In this document: one piece after another, positions 53,518 through 63,273 of the stretch
Layout: every line of letters starts with the position of its first letter
Position numbering within the stretch: position 1 is the first letter of the stretch
Assembly (NCBI GenBank): GCA_021831035.1
Contig: JAKBNL010000003.1
Location: 62,001 to 126,000, forward strand
Length of the DNA stretch: 64,000 nt
Reading direction: 5' to 3'
From: Actinomycetes bacterium
Lineage (GTDB): Bacteria; Actinomycetota; Acidimicrobiia; Acidimicrobiales; RAAP-2
Program-made: the position numbers and the translations under genes
The notes under the pieces: model-generated
What the model was told of the DNA's origin: nothing
Seen by the model: the letters and a program-made list of their open reading frames with translations, nothing else
Database searches by the model: none

Positions 53518-54813
53518 ATGGAGCGAGGGGCCGTGCGCGTCGGCGTGATCGGCGCGGGCAACATCGGTGCGGCCCTCGTGGGGATCCTCACCGACCCGAG
53601 CCGCCGTCACGCCCTGCTCGACGGGGCGACCGCTCCGCTGGAACTCGTCGGCGTGGCGGTGCGCGACCTCACCAGGGCCCACCCCGGCGTCGAGCCGGAC
53701 CTGCTCACCGACGACGTGGAAGCCCTGCTCGCTAAGGACCTCGACGTCCTGGTCGAGGTGGCCGGGGGCCTCGAGCCGGCCGGGGCGTACGTGCGCGCCG
53801 CGCTCGCGCGCGGCGTCTCGGTGGTGACGGCCAACAAGGCCCTGATGGCGGCGCAGGGCAACGCCCTGGCGCGCCTCGCCCACGACCACGGCGCCGACCT
53901 CTTCTACGAGGCGGCCGTGGGCGGCGCGATCCCGATCCTGCGCGCCCTGCGCACCTCGCTCGCCGGAGAGCGCATCGGCCGGGTCCTCGGCATCGTGAAC
54001 GGGACGACGAACTTCATCCTGACCCGCATGACCCAGGGGGGCTCGGACTACGCCGGCGCGCTCGCCGAGGCCCAGGCGCTCGGCTACGCCGAGGCCGACC
54101 CGCGCGCCGACGTCGAGGGGGCCGACGCCGCGGCGAAGGTGGCGATCCTCTCGTCGCTGGCCTTCGGCACGCCCCTCGCCGGGGAGGAGGTCCCCCACGA
54201 GGGAATCACCGGCGTGCGGCCGGTCGACGTCGAGTTCGCCCGACACGCCGGCTACGTCATCAAGCTACTGGCCGTCGCCGAGCGTGTGGGGGAGAGCGGG
54301 GTCTCGCGCCGCGTGCACCCCACCCTGGTGCCCCTGGCCCACCCCCTGGCGTCGGTCAGTGGGGCCACCAACGCCGTCTTCGTCGAGGGCGCCAAGGCCG
54401 GTCCACTCATGTGGCTCGGCCAGGGCGCCGGCGGCGAGCCGTCGGCGACCGCGGTCCTGGGCGACGTGCTCGACGCCGCGCGCAACAAGGTGAGCGGTCG
54501 CCACGACGCGCCCTTCAGCGGGGACCGCACGCTCCAGCTCGTGGAGGCCGGCGACCTCACGAGCGCCTACTACCTCTCGGTCGACGTGATCGACCGGCCG
54601 GGCGTCCTGGCCGAGGTGGCCGGGGTCTTCGGTCGCCACGGCGTCTCGATCCGCTCGATGGAGCAGTCGGGCCTCGCCGACGAGGCCCGACTCTCCTTCC
54701 TCACCCACGCGGCGCGCGACCGGGACGTGCGCGCGACCGTGGACGAGCTCGCCGCCCTCGCGGCGGTGGACCGGGTGGGCGCCTGCGTCCGGGTGCTCGG
54801 GGGTGCGGCGTGA
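53518..54813 (+). CDS. hom: Homoserine dehydrogenase
   Basis: A 431-aa enzyme reducing aspartate semialdehyde to homoserine. NAD(P) binds at [15 protein letters not shown]. Catalytic and substrate residues are in [12 protein letters not shown] and [18 protein letters not shown]. The C-terminal ACT domain (about 350-425; [21 protein letters not shown]) allows feedback inhibition, probably by threonine. I favour ATG 53518; GTG 53485 would add 11 residues and overlap lysA by GTGA. It overlaps thrC by GTGA. Confidence 0.95.
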   Translation: MERGAVRVGVIGAGNIGAALVGILTDPSRRHALLDGATAPLELVGVAVRDLTRAHPGVEPDLLTDDVEALLAKDLDVLVEVAGGLEPAGAYVRAALARGVSVVTANKALMAAQGNALARLAHDHGADLFYEAAVGGAIPILRALRTSLAGERIGRVLGIVNGTTNFILTRMTQGGSDYAGALAEAQALGYAEADPRADVEGADAAAKVAILSSLAFGTPLAGEEVPHEGITGVRPVDVEFARHAGYVIKLLAVAERVGESGVSRRVHPTLVPLAHPLASVSGATNAVFVEGAKAGPLMWLGQGAGGEPSATAVLGDVLDAARNKVSGRHDAPFSGDRTLQLVEAGDLTSAYYLSVDVIDRPGVLAEVAGVFGRHGVSIRSMEQSGLADEARLSFLTHAARDRDVRATVDELAALAAVDRVGACVRVLGGAA

Positions 54814-55847
54814 TCGGCTGGCCGGGCCTCCTGCGCCACTACGCCGAGTGGCTCGACCTCGACGGCGTCGAGGACGTGGTGACCCTCTACGAGGGCAACA
54901 CGCCCCTGCTCTACGCCGAGCGGGTCTCCGAGCGCGTCGGCGCCCACGTGTGGCTCAAGTTCGACGGGATGAACCCGACCGGGTCGTTCAAGGACCGCGG
55001 GATGACGATGGCCATCACCAAGGCGCGCGCCCAGGGCGCGCGCACGGTGATCTGCGGCTCGACGGGCAACACCTCGGCCGCCGCGGCGGCCTACGCCGCG
55101 CGCGCGCAGATGGACTGCGTGGTCCTGGTCCCCGAGGGTCAGATCGCCCTGGGCAAGCTCGCCCAGGCGATGGTCTACGGCGCGCGCGTGCTGCAGATCC
55201 GCGGCAACTTCGACCAGGCCCTCGACCTGGCGCGCGAGCTGTGCCAGCACCTGCCGATCACCATCGTGAACTCGATCAACCCCGACCGGATCGAGGGCCA
55301 GAAGACGGCGGCGTTCGAGCTCGTCGACGAGCTCGGCCGCGCGCCCGACGTCGTGGCGATCCCGGTGGGCAACGCCGGCAACATCACCGCCTACTGGCGG
55401 GGCTTCACCCAGTACCACGCGGCCCGGCGCTGCGACACCCTGCCGCGCATGTGGGGCTTCCAGGCGGCCGGCGCCGCGCCGATCGTCCTCGGCCACCCGG
55501 TGGCGAACCCCGAGACGATCGCCACGGCGATCCGCATCGGCAACCCGGCCAGCTGGGTGCGGGCCCTGGAGGTGGTCCACGAGTCCCACGGCGACATCCG
55601 GGCCGTCACCGACGAGGAGATCCTCGAGGCGTACGGCTTCGTCGCGCGCCACGAGTCCGTCTTCTGCGAGCCGGCCTCGGCGGCGTCGGTGGCGGGGCTG
55701 TTCAAGTACGGCGCCCCGGCCGGCTCGACGGTGGTCTGCGTGCTCACCGGCAACGGGCTGAAGGACCCCGACACCGCCGTGGCCCACACGCGCGCCCCCG
55801 AGGTCGTCGACGCCACGCTGCCCGCGCTGCTCGGGGTGCTGGGCTAG
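54810..55847 (+). CDS. thrC: Threonine synthase
   Basis: A 345-aa fold-type II PLP enzyme converting O-phosphohomoserine to threonine. The N-terminus [20 protein letters not shown], the PLP lysine in [12 protein letters not shown], the substrate loop [15 protein letters not shown] and the phosphate site [14 protein letters not shown] are all standard. It starts at GTG 54810, coupled to hom. The next gene in M. tuberculosis is thrB (homoserine kinase), which makes its substrate; here rho follows directly, so the kinase must be elsewhere. Confidence 0.95.
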   Translation: MIGWPGLLRHYAEWLDLDGVEDVVTLYEGNTPLLYAERVSERVGAHVWLKFDGMNPTGSFKDRGMTMAITKARAQGARTVICGSTGNTSAAAAAYAARAQMDCVVLVPEGQIALGKLAQAMVYGARVLQIRGNFDQALDLARELCQHLPITIVNSINPDRIEGQKTAAFELVDELGRAPDVVAIPVGNAGNITAYWRGFTQYHAARRCDTLPRMWGFQAAGAAPIVLGHPVANPETIATAIRIGNPASWVRALEVVHESHGDIRAVTDEEILEAYGFVARHESVFCEPASAASVAGLFKYGAPAGSTVVCVLTGNGLKDPDTAVAHTRAPEVVDATLPALLGVLG

Positions 55848-55858
55848 CGACGGGGGTG

Positions 55859-55887
55859 TTGGCGACCCCTCGCCGACCCGCTACAAT
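55859..55887 (+). promoter_or_regulatory. rho promoter
   Basis: TTGGCG (55859-55864), a 17-bp spacer, and TACAAT (55882-55887), giving a start near 55894 and a leader of about 104 nt. This is one of the best sigma-70-like promoters in the window. Confidence 0.65.
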
Positions 55888-55902
55888 GGTGACGTCGTCC
55901 GC

Positions 55903-55958
55903 TCGGCTCCGCCGAACTGCGGTGTTCTTCCGAGACGACTTCTCGTTTTTCTCCTCGG
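55903..55958 (+). promoter_or_regulatory. Candidate attenuator in the rho leader
   Basis: A hairpin TCGGC-TCC-GCCGA (55903-55915) is followed by CGAGA (55931-55935), a 5-nt loop, TCTCG (55941-55945) and TTTTT (55946-55950). The stem plus T5 resembles an intrinsic terminator, rare in this GC-rich DNA. CCGAG (55930-55934) could instead pair with CTCGG (55954-55958), an alternative fold that excludes the terminator. rho is known to be autoregulated by attenuation in its leader in Escherichia coli. Here it is inference. Confidence 0.5.
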
Positions 55959-55997
55959 CCCTGGCGTACCCCCGCCGGCGGTGAGAAAGGATCATGC

Positions 55998-57641
55998 ATG
56001 GCTGTCAAGCCCTCCCCAGACCGCGCGGACCTCGAATCCAAGACGCGTGAGGACCTCCAGACGATCGCCAAGGTGAAGGGGGTCGACGTCTCGACCCGGG
56101 CCACCAAGTCGGCCCTCATCGAGGCGATCATGGGCACCGACGCGCCCGCGACGGCCAGCCGGGCGGTGCGCTCGCGGCGCACCGTGGCCACGCCCGAGGA
56201 CTTCGAGACGCTCCTGGGCGAGTTCGACGCCGACGCACCGAGCGTCGGTTCGGCTCCCTCGGCCCGCGAGGCCGTCGCCGCGCCCGTCCCGGCGGGCGGG
56301 GCCCGCCCGGCCGACGGCCCGACGGAGCCCTCCGCCAACGGCGACGGGGGCGCGGGGCGCACGCACGCCCCCAACCGGCCCGACCGCCAGCCCCGCGACT
56401 TCAACGAGTCGGGCTCGCGCAACCGGCGCAACCGGCGCAACCGTGGTCGCGAGCGCTTCGGGGGCGACGCGATGCCCAACGCCGACCAGCCCTACGCCGG
56501 TGATCTGATCGAGGTCGAGGGTCTGCTCGACCTGCGCGACGACGGTTACGGGTTCTTGCGCACGCGGGGGTATCACCCGTCGCCCAACGACGTCTACGTC
56601 TCGATCAACATGGTGCGCCGCTACGGCCTGCGCAAGGGCGACTCCGTCACCGGCGGCTTCCGGCCGGCCGCCTCGAACGAGAAGTACCCGGCGCTGCTGC
56701 GCGTGGACAAGGTCGCCGGGTTCGATCCCGAGGTCGCCAAGATGCGACCGCGCTTCGAGGACCTGACGCCGCTGTTCCCCGACGAGAAGCTCCGCCTCGA
56801 GACCAACGAGGGCAAGACCGACCTCACGCCGCGGATCGTCGACCTGCTGGCCCCGATCGGCAAGGGCCAGCGTGGCCTCATCGTCTCGCCGCCCAAGGCC
56901 GGCAAGACGACGGTCATGAAGCAGATCGCCCAGTCGATCGAGGCCAACAACCCCGAGGTGCACCTGATGGTGCTGCTCGTCGACGAGCGGCCCGAGGAGG
57001 TCACCGACCTGCGCCGCTCGGTGCACGGAGAGGTCATCTCCTCCACCTTCGACCGGCCGGCCGAGGAGCACACCCACGTCGCCGAGCTCGCGATCGAGCG
57101 GGCCAAGCGGCTCGTGGAGCAGCAGAAGGACGTCGTCATCATCCTCGACGGCATCACCCGTCTCGCCCGCGCCTACAACCTGGCCGCCCCGGCGACCGGA
57201 CGCATCATGTCCGGTGGCGTGGACTCGGGCGCCCTCTACCCGCCCAAGAAGTTCTTCGGCGCCGCGCGCAACATCGAAGAGGGCGGCTCGCTGACGATCC
57301 TCGCCAGTGCGCTCGTCGAGACGGGTTCGAAGATGGACGAGGTCATCTTCGAGGAGTTCAAGGGCACCGGCAACATGGAGCTGCGCCTCGACCGGCGCCT
57401 GGCCGAGCGCCGCCTCTACCCGGCCATCGACGTGAACGGCTCGTCCACCCGCAAAGAGGAGCTCCTCTTCAGCCGCGAGGCCCTGCCCCAGGTCTGGCGG
57501 CTGCGCCGGGTCCTCAACGGACTGGCGGCCGAGGGCCGCGAGGCGGCCGGGCTGGAGCTGTTGATCGACCGGCTGAAGACCACCCGGTCCAACGAGGAGT
57601 TCCTCGCCGAGATCGCCAAGGGCCCGTCGCCCACGAGCTGA
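55998..57641 (+). CDS. rho: Transcription termination factor Rho
   Basis: A 547-aa hexameric RNA helicase. After an N-terminal SAP-like segment (about 1-50) there is an actinobacterial Gly/Arg/Asn-rich insert (about 75-155, containing [14 protein letters not shown]) that probably binds RNA. Then follow the primary RNA-binding domain ([17 protein letters not shown]), Walker A (SPPKAGKTT), Walker B ([15 protein letters not shown]) and the Q/R loops ([20 protein letters not shown]). ATG 55998 follows GAAAGGA; an ATG at 55994 is out of frame. Confidence 0.96.
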   Translation: MAVKPSPDRADLESKTREDLQTIAKVKGVDVSTRATKSALIEAIMGTDAPATASRAVRSRRTVATPEDFETLLGEFDADAPSVGSAPSAREAVAAPVPAGGARPADGPTEPSANGDGGAGRTHAPNRPDRQPRDFNESGSRNRRNRRNRGRERFGGDAMPNADQPYAGDLIEVEGLLDLRDDGYGFLRTRGYHPSPNDVYVSINMVRRYGLRKGDSVTGGFRPAASNEKYPALLRVDKVAGFDPEVAKMRPRFEDLTPLFPDEKLRLETNEGKTDLTPRIVDLLAPIGKGQRGLIVSPPKAGKTTVMKQIAQSIEANNPEVHLMVLLVDERPEEVTDLRRSVHGEVISSTFDRPAEEHTHVAELAIERAKRLVEQQKDVVIILDGITRLARAYNLAAPATGRIMSGGVDSGALYPPKKFFGAARNIEEGGSLTILASALVETGSKMDEVIFEEFKGTGNMELRLDRRLAERRLYPAIDVNGSSTRKEELLFSREALPQVWRLRRVLNGLAAEGREAAGLELLIDRLKTTRSNEEFLAEIAKGPSPTS

Positions 57642-57648
57642 GCCCCGC

Positions 57649-57654
57649 TAGACT
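57649..57654 (+). promoter_or_regulatory. -10-like box before rpmE
   Basis: TAGACT begins 7 nt after the rho stop. AAGGAG follows, 5 nt before ATG 57676. The -35 is weak, and cotranscription with rho is also possible. Confidence 0.35.
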
Positions 57655-57675
57655 GTCCCTTCGCTAAGGAGCGCT

Positions 57676-57897
57676 ATGAAGTCCGACATCCACCCGCACT
57701 ACGGCCCGGCGAGCGTGACCTGCTCGTGCGGCAACACCTTCACCGTGGGCTCGACCAAGTCCGAACTGCACGTGGAGCTGTGCAACGAGTGCCACCCGTT
57801 CTTCACCGGCAAGCAGAAGCTCGTCGACACCGGTGGTCGCGTCGAGCGGTTCCAGCGCCGCTACGCGCAAAAGGCCAAGCCGCGCACCAAGCCCTGA
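57676..57897 (+). CDS. rpmE: 50S ribosomal protein L31
   Basis: A 73-aa L31 of the zinc-binding C+ type: CSCGN and [10 protein letters not shown] provide the four cysteine ligands. It sits on the large-subunit side of the intersubunit bridge B1b. The C-terminal [13 protein letters not shown] is basic, as expected. The position between rho and prfA is conserved in actinobacteria. Confidence 0.97.
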   Translation: MKSDIHPHYGPASVTCSCGNTFTVGSTKSELHVELCNECHPFFTGKQKLVDTGGRVERFQRRYAQKAKPRTKP

Positions 57898-57910
57898 ACG
57901 CCGTCGAGGC

Positions 57911-58990
57911 GTGCGCTCCCTGGACGAGACCCTCGACGCACTCTCCGACGAGTTGCGCGCGGTCGAAGAGGAGTTGGCCCAACCCGACGTCGCCGACGAC
58001 CGCGCGCGCCTGCGCGACCTCTCGCGTCGTCACAAGGAGCTGACCGAGGTCACCACGACCTGGAGCGAGCTGCGCACGGCGCGCGAGGACCTGGTGACCG
58101 CGCGCGAGATGCTCACCGAGTCCGAGGGGGCCGAGCGCGAGCTGTGGCGCGACGAGGTCGACGACGCCGAGTCGCGCATCGCCAGCCTCGAGGAGCGCCT
58201 CGAGACCCTCCTGCTGCCCCACGACCCCAACGAGGGTCGCAACGTGATCATGGAGATCCGCGGCGCCGAGGGCGGTGAGGAGGCCAACCTCTTCGCAGCC
58301 GACCTCGCCTCGATGTACAAGCGCTACGCGGCCCTGCGCGGGTGGCGGGTCGAGACGATCGAGGAGCGCCCGAGCGACCAGGGCGGGCTCGACGGGGCCA
58401 CCTATCTCATCAAGGGCGAGGACGCCTGGAGCCGCCTGCAGTTCGAGGCCGGGGTCCACCGGGTCCAGCGCGTCCCGGTCACCGAGGCCAAGGGGCGGGT
58501 CCACACCTCGTCGGCGACGGTCACCGTGCTGCCCGAGGCCGAGGAGGTCGACGTCGAGATCAACCCCAACGACCTCAAGATCGACGTCTACCGCTCCTCG
58601 GGCCCCGGGGGCCAGAGCGTGAACACGACCGACTCGGCGGTGCGCGTGACCCACCTGCCGACCGGCATCGTCGTGTCGATGCAGGACGAGAAGAGCCAGA
58701 TCCAGAACCGGGCCAAGGCCCTCTTGGTGCTGCGCTCGCGCCTCCTCGCGGCGGCCCAGGAGGCCCAGGCGGCCGAGCTCTCGGGGATCAAGCGCTCCCA
58801 GGTCGGCGGCGGGGGGCGCAGCGAGAAGATCCGGACCTACAACTTCAAGGAGAACCGGGTGACCGACCACCGGATCAACCTCACGACCTACGCCCTCGAC
58901 GCCGTCTTGAACGGTGACCTCGACCCCTACGTGGACGCCCTGCTCGCCGACAAGCGCGCCCACCAGCTCGCCGAGAGTGGCCGACGTTAG
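57911..58990 (+). CDS. prfA: Peptide chain release factor 1
   Basis: A 359-aa RF1 recognising UAA and UAG. GTG 57911 gives [20 protein letters not shown] and the usual length. The catalytic GGQ lies in [20 protein letters not shown], where the Gln is methylated by PrmC. The anticodon-like PxT region follows [13 protein letters not shown] upstream. It overlaps prmC by 14 nt. Confidence 0.96.
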   Translation: MRSLDETLDALSDELRAVEEELAQPDVADDRARLRDLSRRHKELTEVTTTWSELRTAREDLVTAREMLTESEGAERELWRDEVDDAESRIASLEERLETLLLPHDPNEGRNVIMEIRGAEGGEEANLFAADLASMYKRYAALRGWRVETIEERPSDQGGLDGATYLIKGEDAWSRLQFEAGVHRVQRVPVTEAKGRVHTSSATVTVLPEAEEVDVEINPNDLKIDVYRSSGPGGQSVNTTDSAVRVTHLPTGIVVSMQDEKSQIQNRAKALLVLRSRLLAAAQEAQAAELSGIKRSQVGGGGRSEKIRTYNFKENRVTDHRINLTTYALDAVLNGDLDPYVDALLADKRAHQLAESGRR

Positions 58991-59804
58991 ACCCACCCTC
59001 GTCGAGGAGCTGGTGGCGAGCGGCGTGGCCGCGCGCGAGGCCCGCTGGATCGTCGAGGAGTACGCCGTGGGCGGCGACCCCGACGCGACCGCGGCGGTGC
59101 ACGCCGCCGCGCGGCGCCGGCTCGACGGCGAGCCCCTGCAGTACGTGCTCGGCCACTGGCCGTTCCGCGGCCTCGACCTCGACCTCGACCCCCGGGTCCT
59201 GATCCCCCGGCCCGAGACCGAGGAGCTGGTCGAGCACGCGCTCGTCGAGCTCGCCCGCATCGACGTGACGGCCCCGGTCGTGCTCGACCTCGGGTGCGGG
59301 TCGGGCGCTATCGGCCTCGCGATCGCGACGGAGCTGGTCGCGCGCGGCGTGCGCGCCCGCGTCGTGGGCGTCGACGCCTCCGAGGGGGCCCTCACGGTCG
59401 CGCGCGCCAACGCCCGCAAGCACGGTCTCGCCGAGGTCTCGTTCGTGCGCTCGGACTGGTTCGACGGCCTCGACGCGTCCCTGCGCGGCCGGGTCCACCT
59501 CGTCGCCGCGAACCCGCCCTACGTGGGCGCCGAGGAGCTGGCCGGGCTCGACCCGGTCCTCGCCCACGAGCCCCGGCGCGCACTGGTCGCCGCCGACCAC
59601 GGGGGCGTCACCGGCTTCGCCGACGTGGCCGCGATCGTTGCCGCCGCGCCGGCGTGGCTCGCCCCGGGCGGCGCGCTCGTGCTCGAGCACGGCGACCGTC
59701 AGGGCCCGGCGGCCCTCGCCGCGGCCCGCGCCGCCGGCCTCGAGGCGTTCGACCGGCGCGACCTCGCCGGGCGCGACCGCGTGCTGGTCGCGAGGCGGGC
59801 GTGA
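58977..59804 (+). CDS. prmC: Release factor glutamine methyltransferase
   Basis: A 275-aa SAM-dependent enzyme that methylates the Gln of the GGQ motif in RF1 and RF2. Motif I is [16 protein letters not shown], and the catalytic NPPY sits in [16 protein letters not shown] 58977 starts inside the end of prfA, whose protein is its substrate. The N-terminal RF-binding helices occupy about residues 1-75. It overlaps the next gene by GTGA. Confidence 0.95.
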   Translation: MADVRPTLVEELVASGVAAREARWIVEEYAVGGDPDATAAVHAAARRRLDGEPLQYVLGHWPFRGLDLDLDPRVLIPRPETEELVEHALVELARIDVTAPVVLDLGCGSGAIGLAIATELVARGVRARVVGVDASEGALTVARANARKHGLAEVSFVRSDWFDGLDASLRGRVHLVAANPPYVGAEELAGLDPVLAHEPRRALVAADHGGVTGFADVAAIVAAAPAWLAPGGALVLEHGDRQGPAALAAARAAGLEAFDRRDLAGRDRVLVARRA

Positions 59805-60406
59805 GACGCCTCACCCTCGACGAGGCCGTCGCGGCCCTCGCGGCCGGTGCGGTGGTCGCGGTGCCCACCGACACCGTCTACGGGCTCGCCGCCCGGCTCG
59901 ACCGGCCCGAGGCGATCGAGGCCGTCTTCACGCTCAAGCGTCGGCCCGAGGCGGTCGCCCTGCCGGTCCTCGTCGCGTCGACCGAGGCGCTGGGGCCACT
60001 CGGGGTCGAGCTCGGGCCCGTCGGCCGGCGCCTGGCCGAGCGCTACTGGCCCGGGGCCCTCACCCTGGTGGTGACGGCCCCCGAGGAGCTGGCCGCGCGC
60101 GTGCACGCGCGCTCTCACACCCTCGGGGTGCGCGTCCCGGCCGACCCGACCGTGGCCGCGCTGCTCGAGCGCACCGGGCCCCTCGCCGTCACCAGCGCGA
60201 ACGAGCACGGCGAGCCGCCCTGCACCAGTGCGGCGGACGTCGCGGCCGTCTTCGCCGGACCTGACGCGCTGGCCGGCGTGCTCGACGGCGGCGTGCGCGC
60301 CGCCGTCGTCTCCACCGTGGTGGACCTCTCGGAGGGCGAGGTGCGCGTCCTGCGCGCGGGGGCCCTCGGCGCCGAGGCCATCCTCGCGGCGCTCGCGGCC
60401 GACTGA
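59801..60406 (+). CDS. L-threonylcarbamoyladenylate synthase (Sua5/YciO/YrdC)
   Basis: A 201-aa protein that makes threonylcarbamoyl-AMP for the tRNA t6A37 modification. The fold markers are VVAVPTDTVYGLAARLDRPEA near the N-terminus, RYWPGALTLVV in the middle, and GVRVPADPTVAALL with PLAVTSANEHGEPP. There is no Sua5 C-terminal domain, so it is the short YrdC/YwlC form. GTG 59801 overlaps the prmC stop, matching the hemK-sua5 order in mycobacteria. Confidence 0.94.
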   Translation: MRRLTLDEAVAALAAGAVVAVPTDTVYGLAARLDRPEAIEAVFTLKRRPEAVALPVLVASTEALGPLGVELGPVGRRLAERYWPGALTLVVTAPEELAARVHARSHTLGVRVPADPTVAALLERTGPLAVTSANEHGEPPCTSAADVAAVFAGPDALAGVLDGGVRAAVVSTVVDLSEGEVRVLRAGALGAEAILAALAAD

Positions 60407-60470
60407 GGCGCACGGCGGGACTCGACGACCGACCCCGGCGTCGGTACGCTGCGCCACGGGGGAGGTCGAG

Positions 60471-61259
60471 ATGCCAAGGGTCGTGCGCGACGGGATCGGT
60501 CTGTACTACGAGGACCGCGGCTCCGGCGACGCGGTCGTGCTGCACACCGGCGGTGGCGGGGACGGCCGGATGTGGGCGCGGGCCGGCTACGACGAGGCGC
60601 TCGGTGGCTATCGCCGGGTCGTGCTCGACCACCGGGGCCACGGCCGCAGCGACGTCCCGGGCGACCTCGACGCGTACCGGTTCGAGGAGCACGTCGAGGA
60701 CGTTCGGGCGGTCCTGGACGCGGCCGGGGTCGGCCGCGCCGCCTTCGTGGGGTACTCGGCGGGGGCGAGCGTCGGTTTCGTCCTGGCCGCGGAGCACCCC
60801 GACAGGGTGAGCGCCCTGGTCTCGATCGGTAACGTGCCCGAGCCCCCCAGTGACGACGCGCGGGCCGAGCGCGCGCGCGTGTCCGCCGCGGGTCGGCGGT
60901 TGCGCGAGGTGGGCATGCGCGCGGCGATGGAGGAGATCGCCGCGCGTGAGGGCGAGCCTCCCCCCGCGTGGCTCCTCGACAACCTCGCGGAGACCTCGGC
61001 CGAGACGTTCGCGCTGACCCTCGAGGCGTGGGTGAGCGCCCCCGACCCGTGGGTGCTCGCGCCCCGGGTGACGGCGCCGACCCTGCTCGTGGTGGGTGAG
61101 CGCGAGGTCACCCCGGACGAGGTGGACGCCGCCCGGGCTCGCCTGACCGGCGCCCGGGCGCACGTCCTCCCCGGATGGGGCCACCTGCAGACGTTCTGGC
61201 ACGGCGAGGTCACCGGACCCCTGATCGCCGCGTTCTTGCGCGAGGTCCCCGACCGCTAG
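60471..61259 (+). CDS. Alpha/beta hydrolase
   Basis: A 262-aa alpha/beta hydrolase. The nucleophile elbow is VGYSAGASVG with the catalytic Ser. The oxyanion strand is VVLHTGGGGDGRMW, the acid is likely in LLVVGEREVTPDEV, and the His is in LPGWGHLQTFW. TACGCT (60445-60450) and GGGGGAGG (60458-60464) precede ATG 60471. The substrate is unknown; relatives include lactonases and enol-lactone hydrolases. Confidence 0.88.
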   Translation: MPRVVRDGIGLYYEDRGSGDAVVLHTGGGGDGRMWARAGYDEALGGYRRVVLDHRGHGRSDVPGDLDAYRFEEHVEDVRAVLDAAGVGRAAFVGYSAGASVGFVLAAEHPDRVSALVSIGNVPEPPSDDARAERARVSAAGRRLREVGMRAAMEEIAAREGEPPPAWLLDNLAETSAETFALTLEAWVSAPDPWVLAPRVTAPTLLVVGEREVTPDEVDAARARLTGARAHVLPGWGHLQTFWHGEVTGPLIAAFLREVPDR

Positions 61260-61269
61260 GAGGGGCGGT

Positions 61270-62757
61270 TCAGACGGGCTCGAGGGTCCCGCCCCGCACG
61301 CGCACCGGGGCGTGGAGGAGGTCGCGCGTCTCGGCCGACTCGGCGAGCTCGGCGTCGTCGCTGTGGGCCCACTGGCGACGGCCGTCGGCGCGGCGTCCGC
61401 ACACGATGAGCCGCTCGGCGGAGCCGTCGGGGCGGTGGGTGACCGTATAGGTCTCCACCACCATCGCGCCGTCGCCCGTGGCGACCTCGACCCGGGGCGC
61501 GCCGGCGACCGGCGCCCCAACGTCGCGCCAGCGAAAGCCGTCCGGGGGTGGGGTGGCGCTGTACGTGCCCCAGGCGTGTTCGGTCGCGAACCAGCCGAGG
61601 CCCGTGACCAGCCCGGTCGCCGCGGGCCGCTCGCGCAGACGTTCGACCATTGTCGCGATCGCGTGGGTGACGTAGTTGTTGCCGGGTCCGCCGGCGAAGG
61701 TGAGGCCCCCGGTCACCGTCGGGGGACGCGCGGGGTCGAGCGGGTCGAGGCCGATGACCGCGGCGGCGGTCTCCACGACCGTGGGAAAGCAGCTGTAGAG
61801 GTCGATCGGGGAGAGGCCGTCGACCTCGACGCCGAAGTCCACGAGCGCGGCCCAGACGGCGGTCATCGCCGGGGACGCGTCGAGCTCGGGCCGCTCCGAG
61901 ACGAACCAGTGGTCGTCGGCCTCGGCGGCGCACTGGGGGAAGACCATCTTCTCCTCGCTCACGCCGAGCTCGCGCGCGCACCGATAGGAGGTGAGCACGA
62001 GGCTCGCGCCCATGTCGACGGGCAGGTTGGCCACGAGCAGCTTGGTGTAGGGGAAGGCGATCATCCGGTTCGCCGGTGTGGGGGTGGCGATCGCGGCGGC
62101 GTCGGGGGCGTCGCGGCGCCAGGCGTAGGGGTTCTCGGCCGCCACGCGGGCGAAGCCGGCCCACAGCGTCCCGAGCCGGGCCCGGTGCTCGTCGATCGTC
62201 CAGCCCCGTCGGGCCCGCCGGGCGTTCTCGAACAGCGGGTAGACCCCGACCGGCAACGCCAGTCCGTGGCGGCGCTCCTCGGGGGTGAAGGGGTCGCGGC
62301 CCTCGGTCACCGGCGCCGGCCCGACCTCGTGGCCGGGCCAGTCGACCGGGCGTCCCTCGCGGCGGGCGAGTCGGTCGGCGTACGTCGCCTCGGCGCCGAC
62401 GACGGCGATCGCGTCGAGCTCGCCGGCGGCGATGCGCCGCGCCGCGGCCGCGACGAGACGCTGGGGCTGGCTGCCCCCGGTGGGGGCGAGCGCGGTGGGG
62501 CGCGGGGCGAGGCCGAGGGCCTCGAGGACGAGGCCGGCCGGGTCGCGAGCCCGCCAGACGAACGAGCGGATCGCGACGACCTCGTCGAGACGCGCGAGCA
62601 GCGCGCCACCCGCGCCCGCGTCGTCGGCGGCCGCGCGGAGCGCGTCGCCCATGAGCCCGAGCGGCGTCGGGCGCTCGTCGTAGCCCTGTCCGGCGACGGG
62701 GGGCACCGTCACCTGTCCGACCCCGACGACGACCGGCGTGCGGGGGTCGAGGGCCAC
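61270..62757 (-). CDS. Thiolase-like acetyl-CoA acetyltransferase family protein
   Basis: A 495-aa protein from GTG 62757 ([20 protein letters not shown]). Residues 1-370 have the thiolase fold of the SCP2-thiolase-like group ([73 protein letters not shown]). The last about 110 residues are a separate domain of OB-fold appearance. The usual N-terminal catalytic cysteine is not obvious, so it may not be a classical thiolase. Actinobacterial relatives are annotated from lipid or sterol degradation. No partner genes nearby. Confidence 0.82.
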   Translation of the reverse strand: MALDPRTPVVVGVGQVTVPPVAGQGYDERPTPLGLMGDALRAAADDAGAGGALLARLDEVVAIRSFVWRARDPAGLVLEALGLAPRPTALAPTGGSQPQRLVAAAARRIAAGELDAIAVVGAEATYADRLARREGRPVDWPGHEVGPAPVTEGRDPFTPEERRHGLALPVGVYPLFENARRARRGWTIDEHRARLGTLWAGFARVAAENPYAWRRDAPDAAAIATPTPANRMIAFPYTKLLVANLPVDMGASLVLTSYRCARELGVSEEKMVFPQCAAEADDHWFVSERPELDASPAMTAVWAALVDFGVEVDGLSPIDLYSCFPTVVETAAAVIGLDPLDPARPPTVTGGLTFAGGPGNNYVTHAIATMVERLRERPAATGLVTGLGWFATEHAWGTYSATPPPDGFRWRDVGAPVAGAPRVEVATGDGAMVVETYTVTHRPDGSAERLIVCGRRADGRRQWAHSDDAELAESAETRDLLHAPVRVRGGTLEPV

Positions 62758-62799
62758 CTTGGCAGTATTGCGCCCCCTCGCCCGGGCGAGGGCCACGGG

Positions 62800-62805
62800 T
62801 AGGGT
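62800..62805 (+). promoter_or_regulatory. -10-like box before rpiB
   Basis: TAGGGT lies 9 nt before ATG 62815, in the 57-bp gap divergent from the thiolase-like gene. Confidence 0.35.
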
Positions 62806-62814
62806 GGGTGCGCT

Positions 62815-63273
62815 ATGCGCATCGCGATGGGCTCCGACCACGCCGGCTTCGAGCTCAAGGCGCTCTTGGCCACCGCGATCGAGTCCTGGGGCCACGAGGT
62901 CCTCGACCTGGGCACCGACGCGCCGAGCCCGCCGGTGGACTACCCCGACTACGGGGCGGCCGTCGGCCGGGCCGTCGTCGAGGGCCGCGCCGACCTCGGG
63001 GTCGCCTGCTGCGGGTCGGGGATCGGGATCGCGATCGCGGCCAACAAGGTCGTGGGCGTGCGCGCGGCGGTGGTCACCGACGTGACGAGTGGTCACCTCG
63101 CGCGCGAGCACAACCACGCCAACGTCGTCTGCCTCGGGGGACGGCTCACCGGGCCGAGCGTCGCGCTCGAGGCCGTCGAGGCGTTCCTCGTCGCCACGCC
63201 CGAGCCCCGCCACCAGGCCCGCATCGACAAGATCGCGGCGCTCGACGCCGCCCGCGCCAAGGAGCAGCCGTGA
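62815..63273 (+). CDS. rpiB: Ribose-5-phosphate isomerase B
   Basis: A 152-aa RpiB of the pentose-phosphate pathway. The N-terminus [20 protein letters not shown], the active-site loop [21 protein letters not shown] and the conserved [14 protein letters not shown] (phosphate binding) are all present. Mycobacterial-type RpiB enzymes use a Glu base in place of the cysteine of enteric enzymes; here the cysteine pair CCGSG is present. It overlaps glyA by GTGA. Confidence 0.95.
   Translation: MRIAMGSDHAGFELKALLATAIESWGHEVLDLGTDAPSPPVDYPDYGAAVGRAVVEGRADLGVACCGSGIGIAIAANKVVGVRAAVVTDVTSGHLAREHNHANVVCLGGRLTGPSVALEAVEAFLVATPEPRHQARIDKIAALDAARAKEQP

Noticed and set aside
61270..63213. 647-codon start for the thiolase-like gene
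   Set aside because: The N-terminal 150 residues are low-complexity and would overlap rpiB; GTG 62757 begins at the conserved PVVVGVGQ.
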